Notes: generated by a model not told the origin, from the letters alone. A stretch of 64,000 bases of DNA from Mucilaginibacter achroorhodeus (GCF_007846095.1 NZ_VOEI01000002.1:558001-622000); one strand, 5' to 3'; positions 18,407-25,584 are shown, counted from the stretch's first letter. Translations and numbers: made by a program.

Positions 18407-19531
18407 TTAGTAATCTATCACCTGTTCTTCAATCTCAGCAGGCATATCTCTCCAATCATATTTTTGCGTGCGTAATTGCGGTTCAAAGCCGGCTTCACGG
18501 ATAGAGTCCTGGATACCTTTGGCTGTAAAGCGGTGAGGTGCGCCAGCAGCAGATACCACGTTTTCCTCGATCATTATCGACCCAAAATCATTTGCACCTG
18601 CGTGTAAACATATTTGTGCAACCTGCTTACCTACCGTTAACCACGATGCCTGTATATTTTTAACGTTTGGCAGCATGATGCGGCTTAAAGCTATCATGCG
18701 GATATACTCATCGCCGGTTACGTTATTGGTAATGCCGCGTACTTTTCTAAGTAGTGTACCATCGTCCTGGAACGGCCATGGGATAAAGGCGATAAAGCCG
18801 TGGTTACCTTCAGGTTTTTCTGATTGTACCTCGCGGATCCAAACCAGGTGCTCAAAACGTTCTTCAATGGTTTCAATGTGGCCAAACATCATGGTGGCCG
18901 ATGTTGGCAAATTTATCTGATGCGCTGCGCGCATTACATCTAACCATTCTTTACCTCCGCATTTACCTTTTGATATCAGGCGGCGTACGCGGTCGTTCAA
19001 TATCTCGGCACCTGCACCGGGTAGGGAATCTAAACCCGCTTCTTTCATAGCGCTGAGCACATCAATATGGCTCATACCTTCCAGTTTCGCCACGTGCGCA
19101 ATCTCCGGTGGGCCTAAAGAGTGCAGTTTCAGTTTAGGATACAGCTCTTTTAACTGGCGGAATAGCGTAGTATAAAATTCCAGGCCAAGATCAGGATGGT
19201 GGCCGCCCTGCAATAGTAACTGGTCGCCGCCGTAGCGAAAGGTTTCTTCTATCTTGCGTTTGTAGGTTTCAATATCCGTAATGTAGCTATCCTCGTGCCC
19301 CGGGCGACGGAAGAAATTACAGAACTTACAATTGGCAATACATACGTTGGTGGTATTAACGTTACGATCTATTTGCCAGGTAACCTTACCATGCGGCACC
19401 TGTATCTTACGTAGTTGGTTGGCCACGTTCATCAGGTCGGCAGTTGGGGCATTATGATAAAGGTAAACACCTTCCTCAATGCTCAAAAAATCAAATGCTA
19501 AGGCACGCTGCAACAGATCCGCTGTATTCAT
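18407..19531 (-). CDS. mqnC: cyclic dehypoxanthinyl futalosine synthase (menaquinone pathway)
   Basis: Radical SAM enzyme of the futalosine menaquinone route, closing the ring of dehypoxanthinyl futalosine. 374 residues. The 4Fe-4S cysteines are C64, C68 and C71 (CIANCKFC). GGDQLLLQGGHHPDLGLEFY and LPGAGAEIL are conserved in MqnC/MqnE. No other mqn gene is in the window. A -7 box TATATTTG (19536-19543) lies only four bases before the ATG, implying a leaderless message. Confidence 0.93.
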   Translation of the reverse strand: MNTADLLQRALAFDFLSIEEGVYLYHNAPTADLMNVANQLRKIQVPHGKVTWQIDRNVNTTNVCIANCKFCNFFRRPGHEDSYITDIETYKRKIEETFRYGGDQLLLQGGHHPDLGLEFYTTLFRQLKELYPKLKLHSLGPPEIAHVAKLEGMSHIDVLSAMKEAGLDSLPGAGAEILNDRVRRLISKGKCGGKEWLDVMRAAHQINLPTSATMMFGHIETIEERFEHLVWIREVQSEKPEGNHGFIAFIPWPFQDDGTLLRKVRGITNNVTGDEYIRMIALSRIMLPNVKNIQASWLTVGKQVAQICLHAGANDFGSIMIEENVVSAAGAPHRFTAKGIQDSIREAGFEPQLRTQKYDWRDMPAEIEEQVIDY

Positions 19532-19551
19532 ATTACAAATATACGCTGTGC

Positions 19552-19700
19552 GAGGTGAAAGGCGAAAGGTAGAGGGTGAAAGGTTACATTACGGTGTCGG
19601 AATCAGAATTTTCAAAAGAAAAGAATTCTCAGAATTTTTCTTAGTAACATAAAGGTTTTAAGATGCACTTTTTATTATGTTAATTCTAAAATCCTTAAAA
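19552..19700. repeat. intergenic simple-word repeat region
   Basis: GGTGAAAGGCGAAAGG words near 19552, then ATCAGAATTTTC and GAATTCTCAGAATTTT at 19601-19638, with loosely inverted AAAATCC words at 19689-19702. No gene is seen here. Similar arrangements occur in other gaps of the window. Confidence 0.35.
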
Positions 19701-19708
19701 TCCTGATC

Positions 19709-21199
19709 TCAGACAACTCTCCCCCTATCTAACTTCAAAACCTTGTTCACGCTATCAGGAATCTCATGCTGATAATGCGTTACGTAAATGAGCGTGACAT
19801 TGCTATTGTCGCAAATAGCGTCTACCACCGCTTTAAAATGCCTTTGCTGATGCTCGTCTAAACCCTGGCAGGGTTCATCGAAGATCAAAAGTGCAGGGTT
19901 CTTTATAAGCGCCCGGGCCAGCAGGCAAAGGCGTTGTGCGCTGGCCGGTATATTCTTTAGCAGGCTTCGGCTATATTTTTCTATCTCCAGCGCTTTCATC
20001 CATTCAAGCGCCAGGTCAGCGCGCGATTTGATGCTGGGCCTGAATAATCCCAGCGTATCATAAAAGCCACTCTCTATTACCTGCAGGCACGAACTGTCTG
20101 CAGGGAAATATTGGTAAAGCTCGGGCGATACAAATCCTATCTTGCTTTTTATATCCCATATACTTTCCCCGGTTCCCCGTTTACGGTCAAAAAGCACAAT
20201 GTCATTAGCGTAAGCCTGGGGGTTATCGCCGTTTATTAAACTCAACAGCGTAGATTTCCCAGCTCCGTTAGCCCCGAGTAGTGCCCAGCGATCAGCGGTG
20301 TTGATCTGCCAGTTGATTTTATCTAATATTACTTTATCGCCATAACTGATATGTATATTTTTTATATCGACCACCTTATCATATTGATGGATGTCCTTAA
20401 AAAGACTGATAAGATCAGTAAGCGCTTTGGTTTTAACCTCAGGTTCGGGTTCAACTTCGATATATTCTTCTTCAAACGCCTTTTTTGTCATTTGCTGTTC
20501 TGCAATCCCATCGGCCATTATCAGCACGTTGGTGATAACAGATGGGATCTCTTTTGGCGAGGTAGCCATTATCAAATGAATGCCGGAAGCTACTATTTCT
20601 TCGAATAAACGGTTAAAATACGCCCGGGTATCAACGTCTAAACCTGTTAACGGATTATCAAGCAATAATATTAGCGGGTTCTTCACCAAGGCTGCAGCGA
20701 TCATCAGGCGTTTGGTTTCGCCATTAGATAGTTTAATGATCTCCTTATCGGCCAGGTGGTTTAAATTAAGTGCATGGATAGTTTTATCGATATCCCAGTA
20801 AGTTGGTTTATGATCGTTCACCTTAATGGCCTGCAAGTACTTCCTGGCAGTTAGCGTATCTTCAGAATCAGACGAATTATACCGCTGCTGATAATAAAGG
20901 TCATTGGTGTTTGATAAATTTTTGAAGTGATGTTTGGCACCAGCAAAAGCAATAAACTGCTGCGGATTTGTATAACGATCTTCAGCGGGTAGAAACTTTA
21001 AAAAAACATAATCAATGCTGCCGCTGCTTAAGCCGATGTTGCCTGCAAGCGTTTGTAATAAAACGCTCTTACCAGAACCACTTTTCCCTACAATGGCCCA
21101 GTGCTGGGCGTTATCTAATGTAAAATTGAGTCCGTTGAAAAGCCTGTTGCCTGCTAATGTTAGCGAAATGTTGCGGGCACTCAACAAAGTGTTTTCCAT
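19709..21199 (-). CDS. double ABC ATPase, ModF-like
   Basis: 496 residues from the ATG at 21199 (a TTG three codons earlier is less likely). Two ABC cassettes in one chain: first Walker A GKSGSGKS (~37), signature LSNGETKR, Walker B LILLLDNPLTGLD; second Walker A GANGAGKS (~303), Walker B LLIFDEPCQGLDE and switch VTHYQHE. No membrane domain. Resembles ModF/PhrA-type soluble double ATPases, whose transport role is uncertain. Oddities: the second signature is degenerate (NIPASAQRL instead of LSGGQ), and the first Walker B ends in Asn instead of Glu. Confidence 0.85.
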   Translation of the reverse strand: MENTLLSARNISLTLAGNRLFNGLNFTLDNAQHWAIVGKSGSGKSVLLQTLAGNIGLSSGSIDYVFLKFLPAEDRYTNPQQFIAFAGAKHHFKNLSNTNDLYYQQRYNSSDSEDTLTARKYLQAIKVNDHKPTYWDIDKTIHALNLNHLADKEIIKLSNGETKRLMIAAALVKNPLILLLDNPLTGLDVDTRAYFNRLFEEIVASGIHLIMATSPKEIPSVITNVLIMADGIAEQQMTKKAFEEEYIEVEPEPEVKTKALTDLISLFKDIHQYDKVVDIKNIHISYGDKVILDKINWQINTADRWALLGANGAGKSTLLSLINGDNPQAYANDIVLFDRKRGTGESIWDIKSKIGFVSPELYQYFPADSSCLQVIESGFYDTLGLFRPSIKSRADLALEWMKALEIEKYSRSLLKNIPASAQRLCLLARALIKNPALLIFDEPCQGLDEHQQRHFKAVVDAICDNSNVTLIYVTHYQHEIPDSVNKVLKLDRGRVV

Positions 21200-21427
21200 G
21201 CCGCCCAAATTACTATTAACTTTTATAGCTACATTAAAAACTTTGATATGAGTGAATCAGGCAATGATTTTTTCACTTCATCCACTTTTTTAAAAAGTTA
21301 TCAACATTTCTTGTTATTTAACTTAAACTATTAATAGATTAGTAAATCTCTATGATCTACTGCCAATTTGAGAGGTTAACCAATTAAATATTAGTTTTGT
21401 AATTAACCCCCCTAAATTATTTTTGCT

Positions 21428-21544
21428 ATGGAACTTTTGTTATCAGCTTTAGAAGTACTTGTTCCGATGAGCCTGGCTGCCATTGCGGTTGTATTAATTG
21501 CCGTACAATTTTTACCGGTTGAACGTGCAGAGATTGAAGATTAA
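21428..21544 (+). CDS. putative small single-span membrane protein
   Basis: 38 residues: a hydrophobic core (LVPMSLAAIAVVLIAVQFL) with a short acidic tail (VERAEIED). A T-rich TATTTTTG box sits just before the ATG. It precedes another small membrane protein on the same strand. It is too short for homology by eye; the call rests on the membrane segment, the ATG and the placement in an otherwise empty stretch. Confidence 0.4.
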   Translation: MELLLSALEVLVPMSLAAIAVVLIAVQFLPVERAEIED

Positions 21545-21621
21545 CCTAACCTGAACCATTTTTGCTGCATGGTCTGATTATTGTATTGTTGGATTATCAT
21601 AAATCTTTACAATCCTCTACC

Positions 21622-21789
21622 ATGAAAAAGTTAAATTTATTAGCGCTTGCCCTATTGGTTTTTGCCTTTAGCGGATGCGAGGTTATTGGCGGAATTTTCA
21701 AAGCCGGCGCTGCAGTGGGCATCATTGCGGTCATCGTAGTAATAGTTATCATCATCTGGATCATTTCGGCATTCAGAGGAAGATCATAA
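21622..21789 (+). CDS. small lipoprotein with C-terminal membrane segment
   Basis: 55 residues from the ATG at 21622. MKKLNLLALALLVFAFSGC is a lipoprotein signal with lipobox FSGC (Cys19). It is followed by a Gly-rich stretch and a very hydrophobic Ile/Val segment (AVGIIAVIVVIVIIIWIISAF) ending in RGRS. Similar tiny proteins are common in Bacteroidota and are often mis-annotated. Function unknown. The upstream in-frame extension has no signal sequence. A strong terminator follows. Confidence 0.7.
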   Translation: MKKLNLLALALLVFAFSGCEVIGGIFKAGAAVGIIAVIVVIVIIIWIISAFRGRS

Positions 21790-21798
21790 ATATTACAT

Positions 21799-21833
21799 AA
21801 AAAAGCCTCTTAATTTGTTAAGAGGCTTTTTTG
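21799..21833. terminator. bidirectional terminator
   Basis: AAAAAAGCCTCTTAA-TTTG-TTAAGAGGCTTTTTT stem-loop between convergent genes. Confidence 0.9.
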
Positions 21834-21837
21834 TATA

Positions 21838-22287
21838 CTATCGTGCAGGTTTTCCATCTATCGTAATTGCTTTAACAAGCCAGCTTCGGCTATCTGCCCA
21901 GTCCCCGCCCTGGTAAGACATATTAGTTTCCCAATCCATCTTTACGGTTTTACCACTGCTGTCTTGCGTATCCACGGTTGAGTGAATAGTATAGGTATTT
22001 TTAGCAGTATCAATATTTGAGGTAAAATCACTTTTAGGGAAAACGGATGTTTGCGGCAGTAATAGCTTGCCGTTAACAATACGTTTAGCCGCTTCATAGG
22101 CCTCTTTATCATTTGGTTTGCGATTTACATGCACCCGCTTATTCTGGAAAACTCGTAACATAAATAAAGCAAATATCAGCGCCCCAACTATGCTAAAAAT
22201 GGTTGCTGTGCGTATATGCGGGTGTTTGCGCCAATGGATTGCTTTTTTTTCTTCATCAGTAAGTTTTTTCCAGTCGGCGTATCTCAT
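21838..22287 (-). CDS. hypothetical single-span membrane protein
   Basis: 149 residues from the ATG at 22287 (MRYADWKKLTDEEKKAIHWRKHP). A basic cytoplasmic N-terminus leads into one membrane helix (~28-46, TATIFSIVGALIFALFMLRVF). The remainder (~50-149), probably periplasmic, has beta-rich sequence (YTIHSTVDTQDSSGKTVKMDW). I do not recognise the family. It could belong to a cytochrome-assembly or stress group, but nothing in the sequence proves it. Single gene with its own terminator. Confidence 0.6.
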   Translation of the reverse strand: MRYADWKKLTDEEKKAIHWRKHPHIRTATIFSIVGALIFALFMLRVFQNKRVHVNRKPNDKEAYEAAKRIVNGKLLLPQTSVFPKSDFTSNIDTAKNTYTIHSTVDTQDSSGKTVKMDWETNMSYQGGDWADSRSWLVKAITIDGKPAR

Positions 22288-22344
22288 AATCTCAAGCTTA
22301 AGCAATAAACAATTCTACAAGCCATTGTTTTAAAAATAGAGACA

Positions 22345-22382
22345 TAAAAAAAGCCCCCTGGCAAACCAAGGAGCTTTTTTGT
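22345..22382 (-). terminator. terminator of the lipoprotein gene at 22399
   Basis: Imperfect AAAAAAGCCCCCTGG ... CCAAGGAGCTTTTTT hairpin; read on the minus strand it ends in a T-run. It lies 17 bases past the stop codon. Confidence 0.75.
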
Positions 22383-22398
22383 TTTGCTAAAAGCGATA

Positions 22399-22599
22399 TT
22401 ACATTTTTTTAGTAGTATCTTTTTTAGTAGTGTCCATCTTAGTGGTATCCATTTTAGTGGTGTCCATTTTAGCTGTAGTGTCCATTTTGGTAGTATCAGC
22501 AGCAGAATCAGCTGAAGATGATGAACCAGAACCTTTACAAGCAGCTGCAGAAACAGCGATAGCTAATGCTAAGAAAGCAACTTTGAATGAATTTTTCAT
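22399..22599 (-). CDS. small lipoprotein with Asp-Thr-Lys repeat tail (copy A)
   Basis: 66 residues from the ATG at 22599. MKNSFKVAFLALAIAVSAAAC is a lipoprotein signal (Cys21), then KGSGSSSSADSAAD, then repeats of MDTTK/KMDTT ending KKDTTKKM. The signal is nearly identical to that of copy B, so they are recent duplicates. The tail looks disordered, like a surface linker. Upstream (minus strand) lies GGGTTAC-N16-TATTAA, shared with copy B and with the nearby ECF sigma gene. Confidence 0.8.
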   Translation of the reverse strand: MKNSFKVAFLALAIAVSAAACKGSGSSSSADSAADTTKMDTTAKMDTTKMDTTKMDTTKKDTTKKM

Positions 22600-22637
22600 T
22601 GTTTTGTTTTTTAAGTGATTTAACAGTTTTTCAAGTG

Positions 22638-22666
22638 TTAATACCCAAAAACAAAAAAGGTAACCC
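22638..22666 (-). promoter_or_regulatory. putative ECF-sigma promoter of lipoprotein gene A
   Basis: Read on the minus strand: GGGTTAC (22666-22660), 16-nt spacer, TATTAA (22643-22638), 38 nt before the ATG. Same layout as upstream of the sigma gene at 23733. Confidence 0.6.
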
Positions 22667-22685
22667 ATAAGAGTTACCTTTTTTT
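22653..22685 (-). terminator. terminator of lipoprotein gene B, overlapping the gene A promoter
   Basis: AAAAAAGGTAAC ... GTTACCTTTTTTT stem-loop downstream of the gene at 22746. One arm of this hairpin contains the GGTTAC core of the gene A promoter element. Confidence 0.75.
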
Positions 22686-22745
22686 AAAACTTAAAAACTT
22701 AAAAATTAACAATGTAATTTTTAGGTATTTAACCTACCGGTTAAA

Positions 22746-22952
22746 TTATTTTTTAGTTGTGTCTTTCTTAGTTGTATCAACTTTAGCAGTAGTATCAACT
22801 TTAACGGTAGAATCAACTTTAACAGTTGAGTCAACTTTAACTACTGTATCAGCAGTTGAGTCAGCTTTTGAACCTGAACCAGAACCTTTACAAGCAGCAG
22901 CAGAAACAGCGATAGTAAGAGCTAAAAAAGCAACTTTGAATGAATTTTTCAT
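22746..22952 (-). CDS. small lipoprotein with Val-Asp-Ser/Thr repeat tail (copy B)
   Basis: 68 residues. Signal MKNSFKVAFLALTIAVSAAAC (Cys21) then KGSGSGSKADSTAD and four to five KVDSTV/KVDTTA repeats ending KKDTTKK. It differs from copy A mainly in the repeat unit (KVDST instead of KMDTT), which points to expansion and replacement of short codon repeats. Preceded on the minus strand by GGGTTAC-N16-TATTAA. Function unknown; lipidation and a disordered tail are inferred. Confidence 0.8.
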   Translation of the reverse strand: MKNSFKVAFLALTIAVSAAACKGSGSGSKADSTADTVVKVDSTVKVDSTVKVDTTAKVDTTKKDTTKK

Positions 22953-22998
22953 TTTAATGTTTTTAATTAATTGTGAAGTATCTTATTCTTTGTAAGGC

Positions 22999-23027
22999 TT
23001 AATACCGCCAACTGAAAAAGGTAACCC
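22999..23027 (-). promoter_or_regulatory. putative ECF-sigma promoter of lipoprotein gene B
   Basis: Minus strand: GGGTTAC (23027-23021), 16-nt spacer, TATTAA (23004-22999), 46 nt before the ATG. Confidence 0.6.
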
Positions 23028-23036
23028 AACAAATAA

Positions 23037-23231
23037 TTATTTTTTTACTGAATCTTTTTTGGTGGTATCTGTCATGCCCGAATCAACCTTTGCAGCGCTA
23101 TCTCTTTTTGCAGAATCGGCCACAGTGGTAGAATCAACAGAGTCGCCTGAAGTTTTCTTAGCCGGGTCGCATGCAACAGCGGTAAGGGCTATACTTGCAG
23201 CCACAAACGCTAATTTTAATGTCTTTTTCAT
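23037..23231 (-). CDS. small lipoprotein with Ser/Asp/Lys-rich tail (copy C)
   Basis: 64 residues from the ATG at 23231. Signal MKKTLKLAFVAASIALTAVAC (Cys21), then DPAKKTSGDSVDSTTVADSAKRDSAAKVDSG and MTDTTKKDSVKK. It has the same plan as copies A and B but a more diverged signal. A near copy of the shared promoter element lies upstream (GGGTTAC, 17-nt spacer, CATTAA). Confidence 0.78.
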   Translation of the reverse strand: MKKTLKLAFVAASIALTAVACDPAKKTSGDSVDSTTVADSAKRDSAAKVDSGMTDTTKKDSVKK

Positions 23232-23256
23232 TTTAGTTTTGTTTTGTTGTTTAGCA

Positions 23257-23286
23257 TTAATGGCCGGATGCTGAAAAAGGTAACCC
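23257..23286 (-). promoter_or_regulatory. putative ECF-sigma promoter of lipoprotein gene C (variant)
   Basis: Minus strand: GGGTTAC (23286-23280), 17-nt spacer, CATTAA (23262-23257), 25 nt before the ATG. One base longer and one base different from the other three copies; the CTTTTTCAG after the -35 core is identical to gene B. Confidence 0.5.
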
Positions 23287-23329
23287 AATCAGGAAGTAAA
23301 AAGTTAAAAATAGAAAGTCGTCAGAAAAC

Positions 23330-23362
23330 AAAAAAGCCGGAGGCATGGGTTCCGGCTTTCCG
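23330..23362 (-). terminator. terminator of lipoprotein gene D
   Basis: AAAAAGCCGGA ... TCCGGCTTT stem-loop just past the stop of the gene at 23371, with a T-run on the minus strand. Confidence 0.8.
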
Positions 23363-23370
23363 TTGATATT

Positions 23371-23610
23371 TTACATTTTCTTTTTTGTTGTATCAGTGGC
23401 CTTTACAGTATCTGTTCCGCCTGAGCCGCTGTTATCTGCACTGCTATCTATCCCGGATCCGGATCCGTTCCGGCCAACGGTTTTGCCTACGGCGGCGGTA
23501 TCATCTGTTCGGGTACTATCCGGTACGTGGGTTGAATTGTTACCTTTGCAGGCGGCAAATGAAATTGCTATCGCAGTTGCAAGGAGGCCTGTCCTCAAAA
23601 AAATTTTCAT
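23371..23610 (-). CDS. small lipoprotein with Ser/Gly/Thr-rich tail (copy D)
   Basis: 79 residues. Signal MKIFLRTGLLATAIAISFAAC (Cys21), then KGNNSTHVPDSTRTDDTAA, a Gly-Ser linker and VKATDTTKKKM. It shares the AAC-KG lipobox context and the DTTKK ending with copies A-C. It lacks the GGGTTAC element; a GGAACCC word about 70 bases upstream is a weak alternative -35. Divergent from the sigma gene. Confidence 0.75.
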   Translation of the reverse strand: MKIFLRTGLLATAIAISFAACKGNNSTHVPDSTRTDDTAAVGKTVGRNGSGSGIDSSADNSGSGGTDTVKATDTTKKKM

Positions 23611-23732
23611 AAGTTAAAGTTTTAGTTTAGCAGGAAGCGTTCAAAATTGATGCCGTTTAAGGGTTCCGGGAGCCGAAACTAACAATGGCATAAAAGCGTT
23701 AGCCCATAGCCGTAATTATTTTTGATTTTATT

Positions 23733-23761
23733 GGGTTACTATTCAATATAAAAAGTATTAA
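23733..23761 (+). promoter_or_regulatory. putative autoregulated promoter of the ECF sigma gene
   Basis: GGGTTAC (23733-23739), 16-nt spacer, TATTAA (23756-23761), the same element found before lipoprotein genes A and B. The spacer length is typical of ECF promoters. The -10-like part ends only three bases before the GTG at 23765, so translation may begin at the later GTG at 23783 when this promoter is used. Confidence 0.6.
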
Positions 23762-23764
23762 AGA

Positions 23765-24334
23765 GTGAATAATCAGTTAAATGTGGAAATACCGTCAGAC
23801 AGTGAAGTGATCATCGGGATACTGAACAACTCTGATAGTGTTTTAAAAAAGCTTTACCTGGCCTATTTTCCAATGGTTTTGCAACTTATCGTCAACAACA
23901 ACGGCGATGAGGATGAGGCCAAGGATATTTACCAGGAAGCCATTATAGTTCTTTACAATAAAATAAAGCGTGGCGATTTTGAACTGAGCAGCAAGCTTAA
24001 AACGTATATCTATTCGGTATGCAGGCGTTTATGGCTTAAGCGGCTTAAACAAATGAACCGTTACGCCGGTGGCGACATCAAAGACTTTGAAGAGTTTTTA
24101 CCTGTTGAGGAAGAAGTTGAACGCCATGAGGAACGCGACTTACAGATCAGCAAAATGGGCGAAGCCCTTAAATTATTGGGCGAACCTTGTAAAACTATAA
24201 TGGAAGATTTTTATATGCACAACCGCAGCATGCAGGATATATGCGAAAGGTTTGGCTATACTAATGCTGATAATGCAAAAACGCAGAAATATAAATGTCT
24301 GCAAAGGCTGAAAAAACTGTTTTTTCAGCAATAA
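23765..24334 (+). CDS. ECF-type RNA polymerase sigma factor
   Basis: 189 residues if GTG 23765 starts (183 from GTG 23783; no in-frame ATG exists near the 5' end). Region 2 spans ~25-95 (LYLAYFPMVLQLIV...DIYQEAIIVLYNKI...LKTYIYSVCRRLWL). Region 4 spans ~135-187 (LGEPCKTIMEDFYMHNRSMQDICERFGYTNADNAKTQKYKCLQRLKKLF). There is no region 3, as in ECF sigmas. It likely recognises GGGTTAC-N16-TATTAA, present at its own promoter and before neighbouring lipoprotein genes. The next gene, eight bases on, is its probable membrane anti-sigma. Confidence 0.9.
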   Translation: MNNQLNVEIPSDSEVIIGILNNSDSVLKKLYLAYFPMVLQLIVNNNGDEDEAKDIYQEAIIVLYNKIKRGDFELSSKLKTYIYSVCRRLWLKRLKQMNRYAGGDIKDFEEFLPVEEEVERHEERDLQISKMGEALKLLGEPCKTIMEDFYMHNRSMQDICERFGYTNADNAKTQKYKCLQRLKKLFFQQ

Positions 24335-24342
24335 AATAAGTG

Positions 24343-25452
24343 ATGACCATGAGGGATAATCAACTTTTAGAAATGATTGAACGTTACCTTGGGGGAGAAA
24401 TGACCCTGCAGGAGCGTGAAGAATTTGAGGCGCTGCGTAAAAAAGACGCTTCCATCGATGTTAAGATGGCCGAGCATAAAGATTTTACGTCGCTGATAAA
24501 ACAATACAATGAGCGTAAAAAACTGGAGACACGCCTGAACGCCATCCACCAGGAGATAGATGTGCACACACTGAAAGAAGACCTGATGGCACATCCATCA
24601 TGGATAGTTCAAATGTGGCGTAACCACCATTCAAAAATATCTGTAGCAGCGTCGGTAGCTATCCTGGCTATCCTCCTTACACTGTTCATCACCGGTGACC
24701 TGAGTAATAAAGATCCGCGTTATATTCAACTAAAGCGTGAGGTTGATAAGATTAAAGGCCGCACAGAGCAGCTTAACACTAAAACCGATAAGATCATTAA
24801 AGATGGTAAAGCCAACGGCCCTACTATTAATGCTAAGTTTAAAGGCACCGGTTTCGCTATAACCGGCAATGGTTATATCGTAACCAACTTCCACGTGGTT
24901 AATGGCGGCGACAGTGTTTATGTACAAAACGATGCAGGCGAATCATTCCACACTAAAGTGATCTATACCGATCCGAATAACGATCTTGCATTTTTACAGA
25001 TTACCGATCCTAACTTCAAAAACTTAGGCCCTATCCCATACACCTTCAAAAAATCTAAAAGCGATTTAGGTGAAGATGTTTATACTTTGGGCTACCCTGC
25101 TAACGATGTTAAACTTTCGCCTGGTGCTGTAACCGGTGCTACAGGCTTCAAGGGCGACAGCACAGAGTACGAACTTTATATCCCGATAAACCCAGGCAAC
25201 AGCGGCGGCCCGTTATTGGATAGCAAAGGCAATATCATAGGTGTAATTAACGGTAAACAGACCGAAACAACCGGCGTAGGCTTTGCTAAAAAATCAAACT
25301 ATCTGCTTAAAGCTATTGAAAGTATCCCCGGCGATTCACTTTCAAAAGCGCTTAGCCTTAACACCAAAAATACAATGGCTAATTTGAGCCGTACACAGCA
25401 AATTAAAAAGCTGCGTAACTATGTGTTTATGGTGAAAGTATACAACCAGTAA
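24343..25452 (+). CDS. putative membrane anti-sigma factor fused to a trypsin-like (HtrA/Deg-type) protease
   Basis: About 369 residues from the ATG at 24343 (GTG 24340 and ATG 24349 also possible; residue numbers here count from 24340). Residues ~8-75 (MIERYLGGEMTLQEREEFEALRKK) resemble the cytoplasmic anti-sigma domain of Bacteroidota ECF partners. One membrane helix ~100-118, then a short coiled stretch. Residues ~165-330 form a trypsin-fold protease with a complete triad: H185 (VTNFHVVN), D215 (NNDLAFL), S288 (NPGNSGGPLL). No PDZ domain is visible. The topology puts the protease in the periplasm. Sigma-inhibition is inferred from position and the N-domain. Confidence 0.8.
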   Translation: MTMRDNQLLEMIERYLGGEMTLQEREEFEALRKKDASIDVKMAEHKDFTSLIKQYNERKKLETRLNAIHQEIDVHTLKEDLMAHPSWIVQMWRNHHSKISVAASVAILAILLTLFITGDLSNKDPRYIQLKREVDKIKGRTEQLNTKTDKIIKDGKANGPTINAKFKGTGFAITGNGYIVTNFHVVNGGDSVYVQNDAGESFHTKVIYTDPNNDLAFLQITDPNFKNLGPIPYTFKKSKSDLGEDVYTLGYPANDVKLSPGAVTGATGFKGDSTEYELYIPINPGNSGGPLLDSKGNIIGVINGKQTETTGVGFAKKSNYLLKAIESIPGDSLSKALSLNTKNTMANLSRTQQIKKLRNYVFMVKVYNQ

Positions 25453-25473
25453 AAATCAACAATCATCTATATT

Positions 25474-25508
25474 AAGGGTGATGCATTAATTTGCGTCACC
25501 CTTTTTTG
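25474..25508 (+). terminator. terminator of the sigma/protease operon
   Basis: AAGGGTGA ... GTCACCCTT stem with TTTTTT tail, 22 bases past the stop. Confidence 0.8.
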
Positions 25509-25584
25509 TTTCTGCCGAACCATTCCCATTGGATAAGCCGTTAATTAATGATGTTTTATTATTTTCGAACCTTAGTTTAACTCA

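Noticed and set aside
22399..23610. CRISPR-like or tandem-repeat array
   Set aside because: The repeats are codon repeats inside genes (DTTK/KVDST), not regular repeat-spacer units.
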